Source of the DNA: Nematopogon swammerdamellus
Lineage: Eukaryota; Arthropoda; Insecta; Lepidoptera; Adelidae
NCBI GenBank assembly: GCA_946902875.1
Contig: OX336336.1
Span: 28,847,558 to 28,911,557, forward strand
Direction: 5' to 3'
Length of the DNA stretch: 64,000 nucleotides
Shown: positions 45,979 through 57,187 of the stretch, piece by piece
How the letters are laid out: every line of letters starts with the position of its first letter
How positions within the stretch are numbered: position 1 is the first letter of the stretch
Notes under the pieces: model-generated
Told to the model about the DNA's origin: nothing
The model's input: the letters and a program-made list of their open reading frames with translations, nothing else
Database searches by the model: none
Program-made: the position numbers and the translations under genes

Positions 45979-48900
45979 CTGGAAAATATTTTGTTGTATA
46001 GTTTTCGCCATAGAAAACTTAAGGAAATGCAATTGTTTGTTCTGCGAAATTGAAGCGTTATTGCGTGATGCATTATCAGTGGTTCCGTATCGCTGAAGGC
46101 CGGGAGGACTGGAGGAAAATTGGAGAGGCGTATGTCCAACAGTGGACGCTCACACGCTGACTGACTGACTGACTGACATTGCGTGATGCAAGTGTGATCA
46201 AATTTTGCTAAACTGAACTTTGCATTCATAGACAAAAGGACAAATATCACAAGGCACAAGGCTTACGTTTGAAATGGATGATCAATGAGATCAATGAGTT
46301 GATTTTTGTTGCTTTTCGTTGAGTTTCGATGGCAAAAACTATAGGATCAGTAGATAGATTAGTGCAATGGTGCCTCTCTGAACGTTGTTTCACGAGGTGT
46401 TTTTGGCTCTACCGACTGTACCATTGATCCCTCGGCGCAGCCACCCATGTTGGTTTACATAAAAAAGTTACATTACATAAAAGTAAAAGTCTCAGTACAT
46501 TACTTTTTGTTGTCTTCTTATTTTTATCTCTCATAACTCAACGAGGTGAAAACGGACCCTAACGGAGTGACTGGTGCGTACGTCTGTCAGCCCGTCTGTC
46601 GCGGGATCGTTACTTCTAAGCGGTTGATCTGATTAAGTTTACATATTGAACAAAATTAGAGATGATTATTTTGCATTAAAAAAAAAGAAAACTGTCGTCC
46701 ACAGGGGGAGGGGGAGGGGGGGAGGGTGTTTTTCATTTATTTGTCAATTAAAAATGACTGTACTGCCAACATCGAGTGGCGCGCCCGCATTGTATCAATT
46801 TTAATTATAATATACAAATATTTAAAATTTACTCTAGTATTATCTTCGTGGATATCGTTACGTACGACATTGAAAAGTCACTGAAAAGCATGATCTTTTT
46901 ATTATTGGTGTTTTCATGTACACAATGTGAATGTGTGTGTACAGAACACGGCAGGAAATAAAGCGTGTCGAGCTTTAGAAAGAGACAATCCGGTTGTAGA
47001 GCGTCGTACCTGTCGCACAGAGACTTGCGAGTTGGTGAACTGGATGTTCCCATTCTAAACTCGACGCACATTATTTACTGTCGGGAGGTGTGCATAAAAT
47101 ATATCGATGGCTTACAGGCAGTACCTCATACATAACATAACATAACCCACGGAGATCAAATTTTACAGAAGGTGAAAATTTTCTATTTAATAAATATTGA
47201 AATAAATGTAAATATTTTGTGGTTTTTTATCTTGTTTGATTGCTTTTAATAGGTAGGTTTTTAATAGGTTTGTACCGTGTGGGGCCGGTACTTTAAAAGA
47301 ATATCCCCACTGCATCTCTCCCCGTGCATGTCATAAAAGGCGACTAAGGGATATGACTCCCTTCTTATATTACTAGGTGGTAGGGTTTACCCGCCCGGGT
47401 TGGTACCACCGCACTGAATGAAAGGTCGGTCGAAACGGCTATGTAAATAGTTTGTGTTTTCCGTCCAGTTCAGTGTAGCCGGCACGACCGAAGGGAAGCA
47501 CTGACGTGGCACCAAGTACACCCGGTGTTATGGGCTGACATCACGGATGTTGTAGATGATGTAGCCAACCGAGTCAGTTTCAATAAAAAAAAAAAAAAGG
47601 TAGGTACCTATAAATAAAAATTTGTTTCAAAATAAATATAACTTTTTAGACTATTTTGACAGGCTGTTGTGTGGCTTGCGAGAAATTGCTCGCAAATTTG
47701 CCACTATTTCAAATTTAATGTATAAAGCGGCCGATATCGGCCGCTCCGTCGGCAAAAGGTTAGCACTTTATCGCTGCGTATGATTATGAACTTACGTCCG
47801 CTCTGTTTTTGTTCCTCCTTTTGAGTAGAAATTTTAAACTGTTGTACGCGAACCATCTCACGAAACGCGGCGATCTGCCTGCAACAGAAACAATTAAAAT
47901 ATATGAAATGCAAGCTATTGTAGAGGACGAAGCTCACCTACCATTGCATGCACATTCAAACTAACCTAACCTAACCTAACCTAACATTTTTTTTCCGACC
48001 AGCTAATATCATCCATAATGTATCCATGTGTGTTATCGCTAGTATAGAAACTGCATTAGGTATGAATGATGTATGTATTTGTTTATATGTATGTACTTTT
48101 GAACCTGTATGCATGTATATCACTATATCACTAATGTATTTAGTTGTATGTCATTATTATTATTTTTGTTTTATTGTTTATTTTTATACTCTTTAAATTT
48201 TTTTTTCTCTCATTTTATTTTTCGCATTACCCATCTACCCTACTCACAATCCCAGGCGTGACTGTCTGATAATGCCTTTAGGCTTTAAGTCCGCCTTTTG
48301 TCACTTTTTGTGCAAAAAAGTATATTTTCATTTCATTTTCATTTCATCCCCGATAAGGTAGGTGCCATAACGGAGACTTCCCTTTGGATTGCTGGCTATA
48401 CTGGACTAGAGGAGAACACAGCCGAGGCTGCTATGCGGTCATCCTACAAATTAATAATTGATGTTTAAATTTTAAATATTACCCCAATCAATGAAAAGTC
48501 GGTCGAAACTACCATCTAAATAGTTCGTGTTTTCCGTTCAGTTCAGTGTAGCCGGCACGACCGAAGTAAAGCGCCTAGTTCACCATGGTGTTATGGGGTG
48601 ACATCACGGGATGCAGTTGTAGGTGAGGTCAGACAACCGCCTCAGTTTCCATATAAAAAACACATCGGTACTTAATAAGTACCTAATTTATATGTATTCA
48701 CTCACACAAGTATAGCTTATATTGAACAAGTATGTATTTTCCGAGGTATTTATCTACATGTATGATTCATACCTAAGTATTGTATTCTTATTATTAAATT
48801 ATTTTATCTTCAATTCTCGCATTCAACTAATTTGAACCTAGGTACTACCTACGTTTACTGTGTGGGGCCGGTACTTTACTGTGTGGGGCCGGTACTTAAA

Positions 48901-50407
48901 AAGAATATTCCCACTGCATCTCTCCCCATGCATGTCGTAAAAGGCGACTAAGGGATAAGGACAAGATGTCGTGCTAAAGGGCGACAGGCTCGCAACCTCT
49001 CACCTTGGCATGGCACTTCCACCGAGTCATGCAGCAGGTGGGTCTTCGCGCCTAACTTGCTGCTTGATCGATTGAATCTTGTTCTAATACTTTGCGAAAC
49101 GTGGCGGTCGGTGTTGTGCTCTAATTTACCAGAGTTCTTGCAGCACAACACCGATTACTCTGCTTACCCCGATTGTCGGGATTTAGCGTGCGTGTTGTAC
49201 CTACTTCCTTATTAAAAACTATATTAATCGACTCCAAGCATCAAAAGGTTGACTGAGAGAAATCTCTGTAAGGTGTCTATGTAGGTATAAGTCGGTCTCT
49301 TACTATTTAAAATTACTGTTAGATGTTTCTTGGAGCATGCATACCACACGCTGCTGCAGAGTAATCGAAGTTGTACTGCAGGTACTCTTGTAAATTGCAG
49401 CACAACACCTATTAAGGACAAGACAAGTAACGTATCAAGCAGCAAATAAGGCACGAAGACCCACCTGCTGCATGACTCGTTGAAATGGCCGTTCCAAGGT
49501 GACAGGTGGCTAGCCTGTCTCCCTTTAGCACGGCGTCTTGCCCTTATCCCTTAAACGCCTTTTAGGACATGCACGGGGAGAGATGCAGTGGGGCCATTCT
49601 TTTTAACGTCCACACACGGTATTTGGAGCAATATAGTATTTTAACCACCGGTTACATAGTCAGTATTAGTCACACAAACTGACGTATGGAGTACGTATGA
49701 CGATGACGATAATACTTATTGATAAGAATTTCGTGCGACAATGATAGATACCCTAATATTATTTTATCCTTGATTCATATAATGCATTAGGTACCTAGTC
49801 AGAACTCTCAGCAAAATTGTTAACCTTGCTCTGAAGCTGTGTTTTCGATAGACTGTAAGCGGTGTTATTATGTGGCTAGTCACTAAATACTTGTAAAAAT
49901 ATCTAGGTACCTATAAAAAAAAAATACCCTGCGAAGTTTCTTGTCGGTTCTTCCTCGTGGGTGTAAAAGAACCGGATGGAACCAAAGGATATTGGATAGA
50001 ACTAATTGTGACAAGTTCGAGTGCAGTCTAGTTGCCATAATGAATTATCAATACAAAACAATAATATTATGCGCATACAAACTATTTTTTCCGTCTACGC
50101 ATACAAACGAGGAGCATACAAAGTTGTCCATTAAAAATCTACGTAAAAATATTTACTCACCAGTCAGTCGCCGCTGCTGTCTCTGTTTCGCTCGCACACG
50201 CCTGAAAGAGGAGAGCAGACATCCCATCTTCTTCTGGCATATCTCCGGCATAGATTCCATCGCGTCCGCAATCTCCTGCCAGGCTTCGAACTTCGCGAGC
50301 TTGTTGTAGTAATTCTCGTCCTCCGGGTCCCACAGCATCGGGCGCTGCTTGTACATGTCGATGAAACGCAGCGACACGTCCTGCGGCCACGTATCGGCGT
50401 TGCTCAT
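45565..50407 (-). CDS. MADF-BESS domain protein (3 exons, 247 aa)
   Basis: MADF domains are Myb-like DNA-binding modules, and BESS motifs mediate protein contacts. Insects have dozens of such nuclear regulators. The CDS joins 50407-50161, 47878-47796 and 45978-45565; phases (1, 0) agree and a stop follows residue 247. MADF residues about 1-105 include SLRFIDMYKQRPMLWDPEDE and WQEIADAM. The exon 2 frame (RWFAYNSLKFLLKRRNKN) was chosen over a shadow frame because it supplies the usual MADF end. Residues ~111-185 are an acidic, Lys-rich linker. Residues ~186-230 (EECYSFGNFVANKM and AISNILFNADQG) resemble the BESS-type tail. The start ATG is the first in a GC-rich 5' region. The family is clear; the target genes are unknown. 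Confidence 0.85.
46078..46182 (+). mobile_element. RTE-type LINE 3' end
   Basis: GGCCGGGAGGACTGGAGG to GTCCAACAGTGGACGCTCAC, then (TGAC)n: the last ~100 bp of the same RTE family, on the other strand, in MADF-BESS intron 2. Confidence 0.75.
46385..46475 (-). mobile_element. SINE-like family D head fragment
   Basis: The inverse of the head at 35,560 (CTCGGCGCAGCCACCCATG, GTTTACATAAAAAA), in MADF-BESS intron 2. Confidence 0.65.
46703..46731 (+). other. G-rich tract, potential G-quadruplex
   Basis: The sequence has at least four G runs (GGGGGAGGGGGAGGGGGGGA). It lies in MADF-BESS intron 2, on the strand opposite to the transcript. Confidence 0.5.
47273..47598 (+). mobile_element. SINE family A (H+T) in MADF-BESS intron 2
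   Basis: The H head is joined directly to the T body without the 5S segment. The junction is AAGGGATATGACTCCC, and a poly(A) tail follows. Confidence 0.9.
47796..47878 (-). CDS. MADF-BESS gene exon 2
   Basis: This is an 83-nt exon between CTGTTGCAG and GTAAGT. In phase it reads RSPRFVRWFAYNSLKFLLKR, the final helix of MADF. It ends exactly on a codon boundary. Confidence 0.82.
47961..47985. repeat. Interstitial telomere-type repeat (CTAAC)5
   Basis: Five tandem CTAAC units, the complement of the insect telomere repeat TTAGG, in MADF-BESS intron 1. Confidence 0.9.
48350..48445 (-). mobile_element. SINE family C fragment
   Basis: It matches the tail segment (AGGTGCCATAACGGAGACTTC, ACACAGCCGAGGCTGCTATG), ending in unique AT-rich DNA. 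Confidence 0.65.
48484..48660 (+). mobile_element. SINE family A fragment (T body)
   Basis: A degenerate forward copy (AAAGTCGGTCGAAACT to TTTCCATATAAAA). Confidence 0.75.
48857..49200 (+). mobile_element. SINE family B (H+R) in MADF-BESS intron 1
   Basis: The first ~20 bp of the head are directly duplicated (TGTGTGGGGCCGGTACTT twice). Confidence 0.87.
49340..49620 (-). mobile_element. SINE family B (H+R) in MADF-BESS intron 1
   Basis: An inverse copy, opposite in direction to its neighbour at 48,857. It ends in the inverse head (GGAGAGATGCAGTGGGGCC). Confidence 0.86.
49930..50150. other. Dispersed repeat in MADF-BESS intron 1
   Basis: CTGCGAAGTTTCTTGTCGGT recurs in altered form at 59,815 and inverted at 17,270. 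Its class is unknown. Confidence 0.4.
50161..50407 (-). CDS. MADF-BESS gene exon 1 (start codon)
   Basis: ATG is at 50407-50405 and the donor CTG|GTGAGT follows 50161; it leaves in phase 1. It holds most of the MADF domain, including FIDMYKQRPMLWDP and the basic stretch RRVRAKQRQQRR. Confidence 0.87.
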
Positions 50408-50600
50408 GTTCGGTGTAGACGTAACAACAATAAACTTTTAATAACAACACAAATCACAGGCGAACTGCGCAGCGCAGCGCAACGCAACGGACGAATGGCG
50501 GCGCGCGTCCGGCCGCTCGGAGCGAACTGCTTTATCGACCGACCGGCCGGTGACGTATGCTACAGCAACGGTGCGTCGCACACTACGGCGTCTGTTCTAT
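50408..50600 (-). promoter_or_regulatory. GC-rich probable promoter/5' UTR of the MADF-BESS gene
   Basis: From about 50,460 to 50,590 the sequence turns GC- and CpG-rich, in contrast to the AT-rich surroundings. It sits directly upstream of the start codon. No TATA box is evident. Assignment rests on position and composition only. Confidence 0.45.
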
Positions 50601-51204
50601 TTAATCATTGGAATATCGCCTTTAATAACATATAAATAGAGTCGAGAGTCGCCTGACGATGAATGTATGGGTGTGTGCTCGGTTGCCGAGCGGCGCGGGG
50701 CTTGTGGCGTGACGTGTATGTTGCTGCAACAGTGTGCGTGCGTGTTCCGGCAACAACAGTGTGCGTGTTCGGGCGTTCTCGGCTGGTTGGCGGACGAAAT
50801 TTGAATGCTCGAAGCGGCGCCGAACGAAGTTGGAATTTTGATCGTCTGATACCCGCCACAGATTAGGATATCTTGTACCTATTTGTATTAATTTTTTACT
50901 GTAGACCATTTTACTATAAAATAGGTAAGTACAAATATTAGAGCAAACCTTTGGGATTGGTGAATGGTGTATATATATTACATAGTATAACACCTAAATA
51001 TATATTTATACAATATAATAAATAGTTAATATGACTTAATAAATACATACAAACATACATAATTGGCCATTGAGAGAACAGTGCTAATGAGCAGAAAATG
51101 TTACATTGAGTATTGTTGAGAAGAATGTTACAGGAAGAATATCTATCGGGTACAATACAATCCCATCTAGAAGTTGCGATAAAGAACTTTGTCACAAGTT
51201 GGCG

Positions 51205-51260
51205 CGCTCGTGGCGCGGCCGGGCGGGGCGGGGCGGAGCGGGGCTGGGCGGCGGCAGTGG
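51205..51260. other. GC-box-rich island
   Basis: GGCGGGGCGGGGCGGAGCGG within an AT-rich region, about 800 bp upstream of the MADF-BESS start. It could be a distal promoter element or a repeat; nothing decides this. Confidence 0.35.
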
Positions 51261-51365
51261 CTAGGTATTGATTAATTATTTATCTATGATCATTATGGTA
51301 TTTTATTGCAGTACTCTGTGCCTCAAGTCAGTGATTAGCACAAGGTTCTACTTAACACTCGTTTC

Positions 51366-51664
51366 ATACCACACGCTGTATCCCGACAATCGTTTATCAC
51401 GAGAGTCATCGCTGTTGTGCTGCAAGTACTCTTGTAAATTACAGCACAACACGATTCGGACAAGATAACTCTATCTAGCAGCAAGTATGGCACGAAGACG
51501 CTCATCCTGCTGCAAGACTCGGTGGAAGGACCGTGCCAAGGTTAGAGGTGGCTATTCTGTCACGCATTAGCGCGACATCGGGTCATTATCCCTTAATCGC
51601 CTTCTACGACATGCACGGGGAGAGATGCAGTGGGCATATTCTTTTTAAGTACCGGCCCCACGCT
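51366..51664 (-). mobile_element. SINE family B (H+R)
   Basis: An inverse copy from CACACGCTGTATCCCGAC to AAGTACCGGCCCCACGC. Confidence 0.87.
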
Positions 51665-51839
51665 GCACAAGGTTCAAAGGGCTTACCTATATCCACTTTT
51701 ACAGGCAACTCTACATTCTACCTACATTGTAACAAGCGGTTATTCTCGTCCTCGACTGCATTGCAAATGTGGCAGTGCGTGAATAAAGTAGACAAATCCA
51801 AATTTAGATTCCGTACTAGTAATTCAGTCATAGTTATTC

Positions 51840-52320
51840 ACCATCTATAGTGCAGAGTGCTCATTTCCTAAGGTTATATTCACCATCTATCACGTAGAGT
51901 TCATATTTCCCACGATAATATTCAGCTTCTAACGTGTAGAGTTAATATTTCCCATGACCATTATTCACCATATATCGTATAGAGTGCCCATTTCCAAAGT
52001 TAATATTCACCATCTATCATGTAGAGTTCATATTTCCCACGATAATATTCAGCTTCTAACGTGTAGAGTTAATATTTCCCATGACCATTATTCACCATAT
52101 ATCGTATAGAGTGCCCATTTCCAAAGTTAATATTCACCATCTATCATGTAGAGTTCATATTTCCCACGATAATATTCAGCTTCTAACGTGTAGAGTTAAT
52201 ATTTCCCATGACCATTATTCACCATATATCGTAGAGAGTGCCCATTTCCAAAGTTAATATCCACCATCTATCAAGTAGAGTTCCCATTTCTCACGATAAT
52301 ATTCAGCATCTGTCATGTAG
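51840..52320. repeat. Higher-order repeat, 127 bp, of ~42-bp subunits
   Basis: Three related subunits (ATTCACCATCTATC…TAGAGTTCATATTTCCCACG) repeat as a block. TTATTCACCATATATCG starts at 51,961, 52,088 and 52,215, 127 bp apart. Diverged units continue to 53,100. Confidence 0.9.
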
Positions 52321-52371
52321 AGTTCATATTTCCTACGGCCATAAGTATTTATGCCGTATATATTCACCTAA

Positions 52372-52429
52372 GAGTTTATATTACGTCGCTGCGCTCCTTT
52401 AAAGGAGCGCAGCGACGTAATACAAACTC
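52372..52429. repeat. Perfect 42-bp palindrome within a 58-bp inverted repeat
   Basis: ATTACGTCGCTGCGCTCCTT followed by TAAAGGAGCGCAGCGACGTA and so on, centred on TTTAAA at 52,398-52,403. The outer arms GAGTTTAT/ACAAACTC pair with one mismatch. It has no spacer. Confidence 0.92.
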
Positions 52430-52620
52430 TTTGATATTCACCATCTATCGTAAGGAGTGCACGCACATTTCCCAACGTAATATTCACAATCTATAATGTA
52501 GAGTTAATATTTCCTATGCCCATATTATTCACCATCTATCGTGTAGAGTGCCGATTTCCCAATATAATATACACCATCTGGCATGTAGAGTTCCTACATA
52601 TTTCCAACGATAATATTCAG

Positions 52621-52968
52621 CTTCTACATCTACATTCTACATCTACATTCTACATCTACATTCTACATCTACATTCTACATCTACATTCTACATCTACAT
52701 TCTACATCTACACTCTACATCTACATTCTACATCTACATTCTACATCTACATTCTACATCTACATTCTACATCTACATTCTACATCTACATTCTACATCT
52801 ACATTCTACATCTACATTCTACATCTACATTCTACATCTACATTCTACATCTACATTCTACATCTACATTCTACATCTACATTCTACATCTACATTCTAC
52901 ATCTACATTCTACATCTACATTCTACATCTACATTCTACATCTACATTCTACATCTACATTCTACATG
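52621..52968. repeat. 13-bp microsatellite-like array, about 27 units
   Basis: The unit CTACATCTACATT is repeated almost without change. It sits in the middle of the 42-bp repeat field. Confidence 0.95.
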
Positions 52969-53429
52969 TAGAGTTCATATTTCCTAAGATCACGTGGAAT
53001 TCTCATTTTCCCATGACAATGTGCATCATGTAGAGTTCCCATTTTCGAAGGTCATATTCACCAAATATCATATAGAGTTTCACTTTCCTAAGATCATATT
53101 CTTTCTATTCATCTATTTCATGTTTATTCACAACCTGTTCATAATGATACCTATGTATGTAATTACAAGCCGGTTATTGCTGACATGATTCGCAAGGTTT
53201 TAATCCTAACATGATGTCGATACAAATTAATTACATATTCAGCAGAATACTGCTCCTACCTAAACCTGCGAGCTCGTTCGAGTTTTTTCTTCTGTTTTTA
53301 CCACGACCTACTTTACCGCAGGTGCAATTACCGCCAATACTTACTAACTTCCAGGCGGAGAATTCAAAATTAGAACTGTTGTCACGTATAGTATTAATAT
53401 AGGTAATTTACCACGCCACTAACATGCAC

Positions 53430-53570
53430 GTATGTCTTTATTGAACACCAATTTATACAAATTAGGCACAATAGGCAAGCTTAATGCCGCGAGGCATTCT
53501 ATTCTAACTAATATATATACATATATAGGATATAGGAGAAGTACATGCAGGCGAATCAGAATAGTTTGTG
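53430..53570 (-). mobile_element. Repeat shared with 36,195-36,335
   Basis: Second copy: TTATTGAACACCAATTTATAC, GCAAGCTTAATGCCGCGAGG. Confidence 0.65.
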
Positions 53571-53717
53571 GCAATTTATTCGTCTGTAAATAAATATGTA
53601 TGATAAACTACAAAAGAATACTACATAATAATACTACTTACTTAATAAGAATACTTACTTAATAAGAATTCTACTTAACATTGCATATATTTCATAACAT
53701 TTCTTAATAATAAATTT

Positions 53718-53800
53718 TATGGGATGGGCTCGGAGGAGCTGTTTAACACAATCCCACCTTCCCGTTCCACCTCCGCACCACGCGCACTGGGCAGGGGACA
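53718..53800 (+). mobile_element. Jockey/CR1-like LINE fragment
   Basis: A short match (GGATGGGCTCGGAGGAGCTG, CGTTCCACCTCCGCACCACG) joined directly to a SINE. Confidence 0.65.
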
Positions 53801-54043
53801 CCCGGGCGGCGGTCAGAACATGGATAAGTGATCGTTCGACCGTTGGCTCTTACCGCAGTTCGGAAAATTTCTCCACGGTCGGTAGAAGTGGGTATATAAG
53901 CAGTTTGTGTTTTTCGTTCAGTCCAGTGTAACCGGCTTGACCATGACGACACTAACATGGCACCTAGTTCACGAATAAGTTATGGGCTGACATCACGGGT
54001 ATAGTAGGTGTTGTAGCCAACCAACTATGTCAGGTTCCATAAA
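53800..54043 (+). mobile_element. SINE family A, degenerate
   Basis: It is recognisable by GATCGTTCGACCGTTGG, GTGTAACCGGCTTGACC and CAGGTTCCATAAA. It follows a LINE fragment directly. Confidence 0.65.
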
Positions 54044-54084
54044 GCACCATTTATATAGGTACACATATATAGTTAATATCCTTT

Positions 54085-54645
54085 CTATTATATGGAATTT
54101 TTCGACGAGTCTATATCCCTTCTATTGTATGGTATTCTTCGACGAGTTAGGGTCCTGCCAACCCGTATTCACCCGTACTCATCTTTCAAGGCGCCGCTTT
54201 CGCTGGTTGGAGTAGGATGCAACACAATCAATCAATAAAAAATTAGGTCTTTATTTTTTTATTCCAAAACTACGGATCGAAACAAAAAAGTAAAAAGCTA
54301 CGGATTTAGATATATAATTACCAAATAAAATATATTTTTTCCAAAGCATTGATTTGGTCACGTTGCCATAAATACGTTTTTATAACTAAATTCAGAGGCA
54401 TGTTCATGATTTTTTTCTATCGAGCGAAGCTAATCAAATCGTATTTTCAAAAAGCTATCGATCTGCGCTGATAGACGAAGTTTTACATATATTAAAACTG
54501 AATCTATCTGGTAAGTAACATTGGCGGTACACTTCTTGAAATTCGAGTCAGACGCAGCCTCACGTCACCTTAATATCCCTTCTATTGTATGGAATTATTC
54601 GACGAGATAATATCCCTTCTATTGTATGGAATTCTTCGCAGGCAA
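54085..54645. repeat. Two pairs of a 43-bp repeat
   Basis: TATCCCTTCTATTGTATGG with ATTCTTCGACGA occurs twice at 54,070-54,150 and twice at 54,570-54,640, with about 420 bp of unrelated AT-rich DNA between. Confidence 0.75.
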
Positions 54646-54989
54646 GTACACTTAGTTTGTCTAGTGGCGTGGTAGAAAGCAAACGTGTTGGGTGACATTA
54701 TCGCAGCTTACTGACCGCGGCGGTTTCACTCCGGCGCGCTCACACACACTCACACCTTCCCACGTGCACACAACACACGCACAATAAACTGTACATCGGC
54801 GAGTCATCTCGCACTTTCATCTCATGATCTACGGTGAGAGACGGTTCCACGGATGATCCAACCCGCCCGACTGCTGTAAATGGTTCAAGTCAAGACGCAA
54901 CCCTAATCCCTATGCCTTACTTGAGCCTCCCCGCTCCTATTATATTCTTTTTTACTCTCAAAATGGCAGTTCCCTTTTTACATACATAT

Positions 54990-55415
54990 ATTACATAGAG
55001 TCACGACTGTTTCCCACTGGTGTAGGCAGAGACAACGGATCTCGACGTGCCACGATCCTGACACACCTCTGCCGCCACTTCCACTCTCATAATGTTATTC
55101 ATACATGCGTTGGTTTCGGGTACTCACGCACTTGGTCCTTTTTGAGCACACGCCTGATCTGGTCTAACTAGGTACGTGAGTCTAGGGCGACCCTTTCCGA
55201 CTCTTCTGCTCACATTCGCAAATTCCACTCTTCCTTAATGAGTAAGATATCAGGTTATGCCGTCACTATTTAAGACACCTATTCGCGCGCAATAATTTCA
55301 AAAAAAGAATAAGAAAAGAAAAGGACCCAAAACAGCACCTTGCGGAACGCCTTGTCCATTCTTCCACTCACATTCGCTTCATGAATTTCTTTCGTTAGTC
55401 CCCTAAAATCCATTC
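54990..55415 (-). pseudogene. Truncated RT-derived repeat, copy 2 (inverted)
   Basis: The minus strand reads GGCGTTCCGCAAGGTGCTGT (GVPQGAV), then GAATGTGAGCAGAAGAGTCGG and CCAGTGGGAAACAG. It matches 41,110-41,560 end to end. Confidence 0.6.
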
Positions 55416-55494
55416 TGCCCATTTTATATTTTGTAATACCATTTCCATTATTATTATTTGAAATTAAATATAAATAACACTAACAAAGGTAGGG

Positions 55495-55915
55495 TTTTTT
55501 TTGTTATGAAATCCGATATGGGTGACTAAATCGGAGGGGCCAAATCACATGCTCCGACCAGCCAATAACACCTCCGAGAAGGTAGTTGCCATACCGGAAA
55601 CTTCCCTGAATTGCTGGCTCTCGGCTGTACTGGACTAGAGCAGAACACAGCCGAGGCTGCTATGCGGCCATCTTATAGCCAGTACGGTGGTATCAACTCA
55701 GTCGGCTTTGATTTTGAGCCTAGATCACCTAGTAAGGGGCAAGGGAAGGGACCTACAGTTTTACACCGGTTCCGAACTGTGAAGCAGCAGTTGTGGGTAT
55801 GCGCGTAAATGTTTTCGTCAGAAAAAAAAAATTGGTACACGCCGACCGGATTTGAACCTCGGACTTCTCGCATGAGAAGCCGATACCCAAACCACTCGGC
55901 CATTCGCCACATGTA
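55495..55915 (-). mobile_element. SINE family C, full length
   Basis: An inverse copy with all parts: tail, central domain (AGTAAGGGGCAAGGGAAGGG), poly(A) interruption, and the tRNA-like head (CCACTCGGCCATTCGCC). Confidence 0.87.
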
Positions 55916-55919
55916 CATG

Positions 55920-57100
55920 AAAATACCACACAGATACCTACCTACATAAAAATACTAGATATTCATCAAAGCGGCTTACATTTAAAACCATTTGCATTTA
56001 AAGCATCCAAAGATTTAATTTTATTATTATAACATTTAAATAATCCTCGTTACATAATTTCTCGGGCTTGCAGCGTCTCGTTAGTCATAAAACTTCGGGC
56101 TTACATTCTCCGGAAATTTGTGGTAAATTCTTGGTTTACGTAAGGTAACACAAGAGAGGAGTTTAGATGTTCTAATAGGTAATTACGTTAAAGCATGAAA
56201 GTGAACAAGCAGAGGTCGAGTGGCGCATGAGTATACACGTAAGCTTCTGTTGTGGAAGTCTTGCATTTGATGTCCGCTCAAGCATTCTTTCTCGTGAAAT
56301 TTTAAAGGCCGTTTTCTTCAGTTGGAACAAAATTCCTTAACGTATCGTACGCTATAAACTCCAGACACTTGGCGAATGAGAGCTAGGCCAAAAAAAAGGT
56401 GTAAGAATTCGACCGTCACGACACTTTTGCTGTAGTATGTGTGTTTGTGTGTTTATACAAGCGTATGTCTATGTATAGGTATATTACTGCAGAATATCAA
56501 CGGTGGTATCAACCCGGCCGTGTTAAACCCTACCAACTAATAAGGTAAGAAGGGAAGGAACCTACAGTTTTACATGGAATCCGAACGACGGTCAGCCTTC
56601 AACGGTTGAGCGGTCACCCATCTAAGTACTAAACGCGGCCAGGTGTACTTATGATCACGACGAACAGTCGACCGACCCCACCACTGAGCTACTGAAGCTG
56701 ACGAAATACAGGTATCTACCTGTTATTCTGCAGAAAGCTAAGCCCGAAGACATACTAACCGGAATTTCCATCCGGAATTCCCCGGTCTTAGCTGAATAGT
56801 AAGGGCATGTCTCTATGCGCGGTGACACACTCGTGCCTACATTCACGTTACGTACTATTTACTGCCGGCCGGACATGGTATTCGCAGTCTTCGTAAATAT
56901 CCGAATGCCCGTGGGCACCGCCGGACTACATCTCTGCGTTAGTCTGGCGCGCCTTAAGTCATACTTCTCATAAAAACCGGCCAAGTCCGAGTCGAACTCG
57001 CGCACCGAGGGTTCCAATCGCCATGTTATGGTCAGCGCCACTCACGCCATCTATGGATTAGTTAAAATGCTTCATACTCTTTTCGGTAGATGGCGCGCAT
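55920..57100. other. Repeat-poor DNA with one SINE
   Basis: Apart from the SINE at 56,501, a segment at 56,880-56,970 (AATATCCGAATGCCCGTGGG, CGTTAGTCTGGCGC) matches 16,550-16,620 and so is a dispersed repeat. No gene seen. Confidence 0.45.
56501..56702 (-). mobile_element. SINE family A fragment (5S + central domain)
   Basis: It is an inverse copy from CGGTGGTATCAACCCGGCC to GAGCTACTGAAGCTGAC. Confidence 0.85.
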
Positions 57101-57109
57101 ACACTTTTT

Positions 57110-57146
57110 AACCCCCGACGCAAAAAACGGAGGGGTGTTATAAGTT

Positions 57147-57187
<41 letters not shown>

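Noticed and set aside
50605..50993. Minus-strand frames of 84 and 123 residues upstream of MADF-BESS
   Set aside because: They are composed of ACACAC/GTGTG-like low-complexity codons and lack splice context linking them to the MADF exon.
52516..52971. A 151-residue repetitive reading frame (Ser/Thr/Tyr/His-rich)
   Set aside because: It is a translation of the 13-bp tandem repeat; 13 bp cycles through all frames. No gene context.
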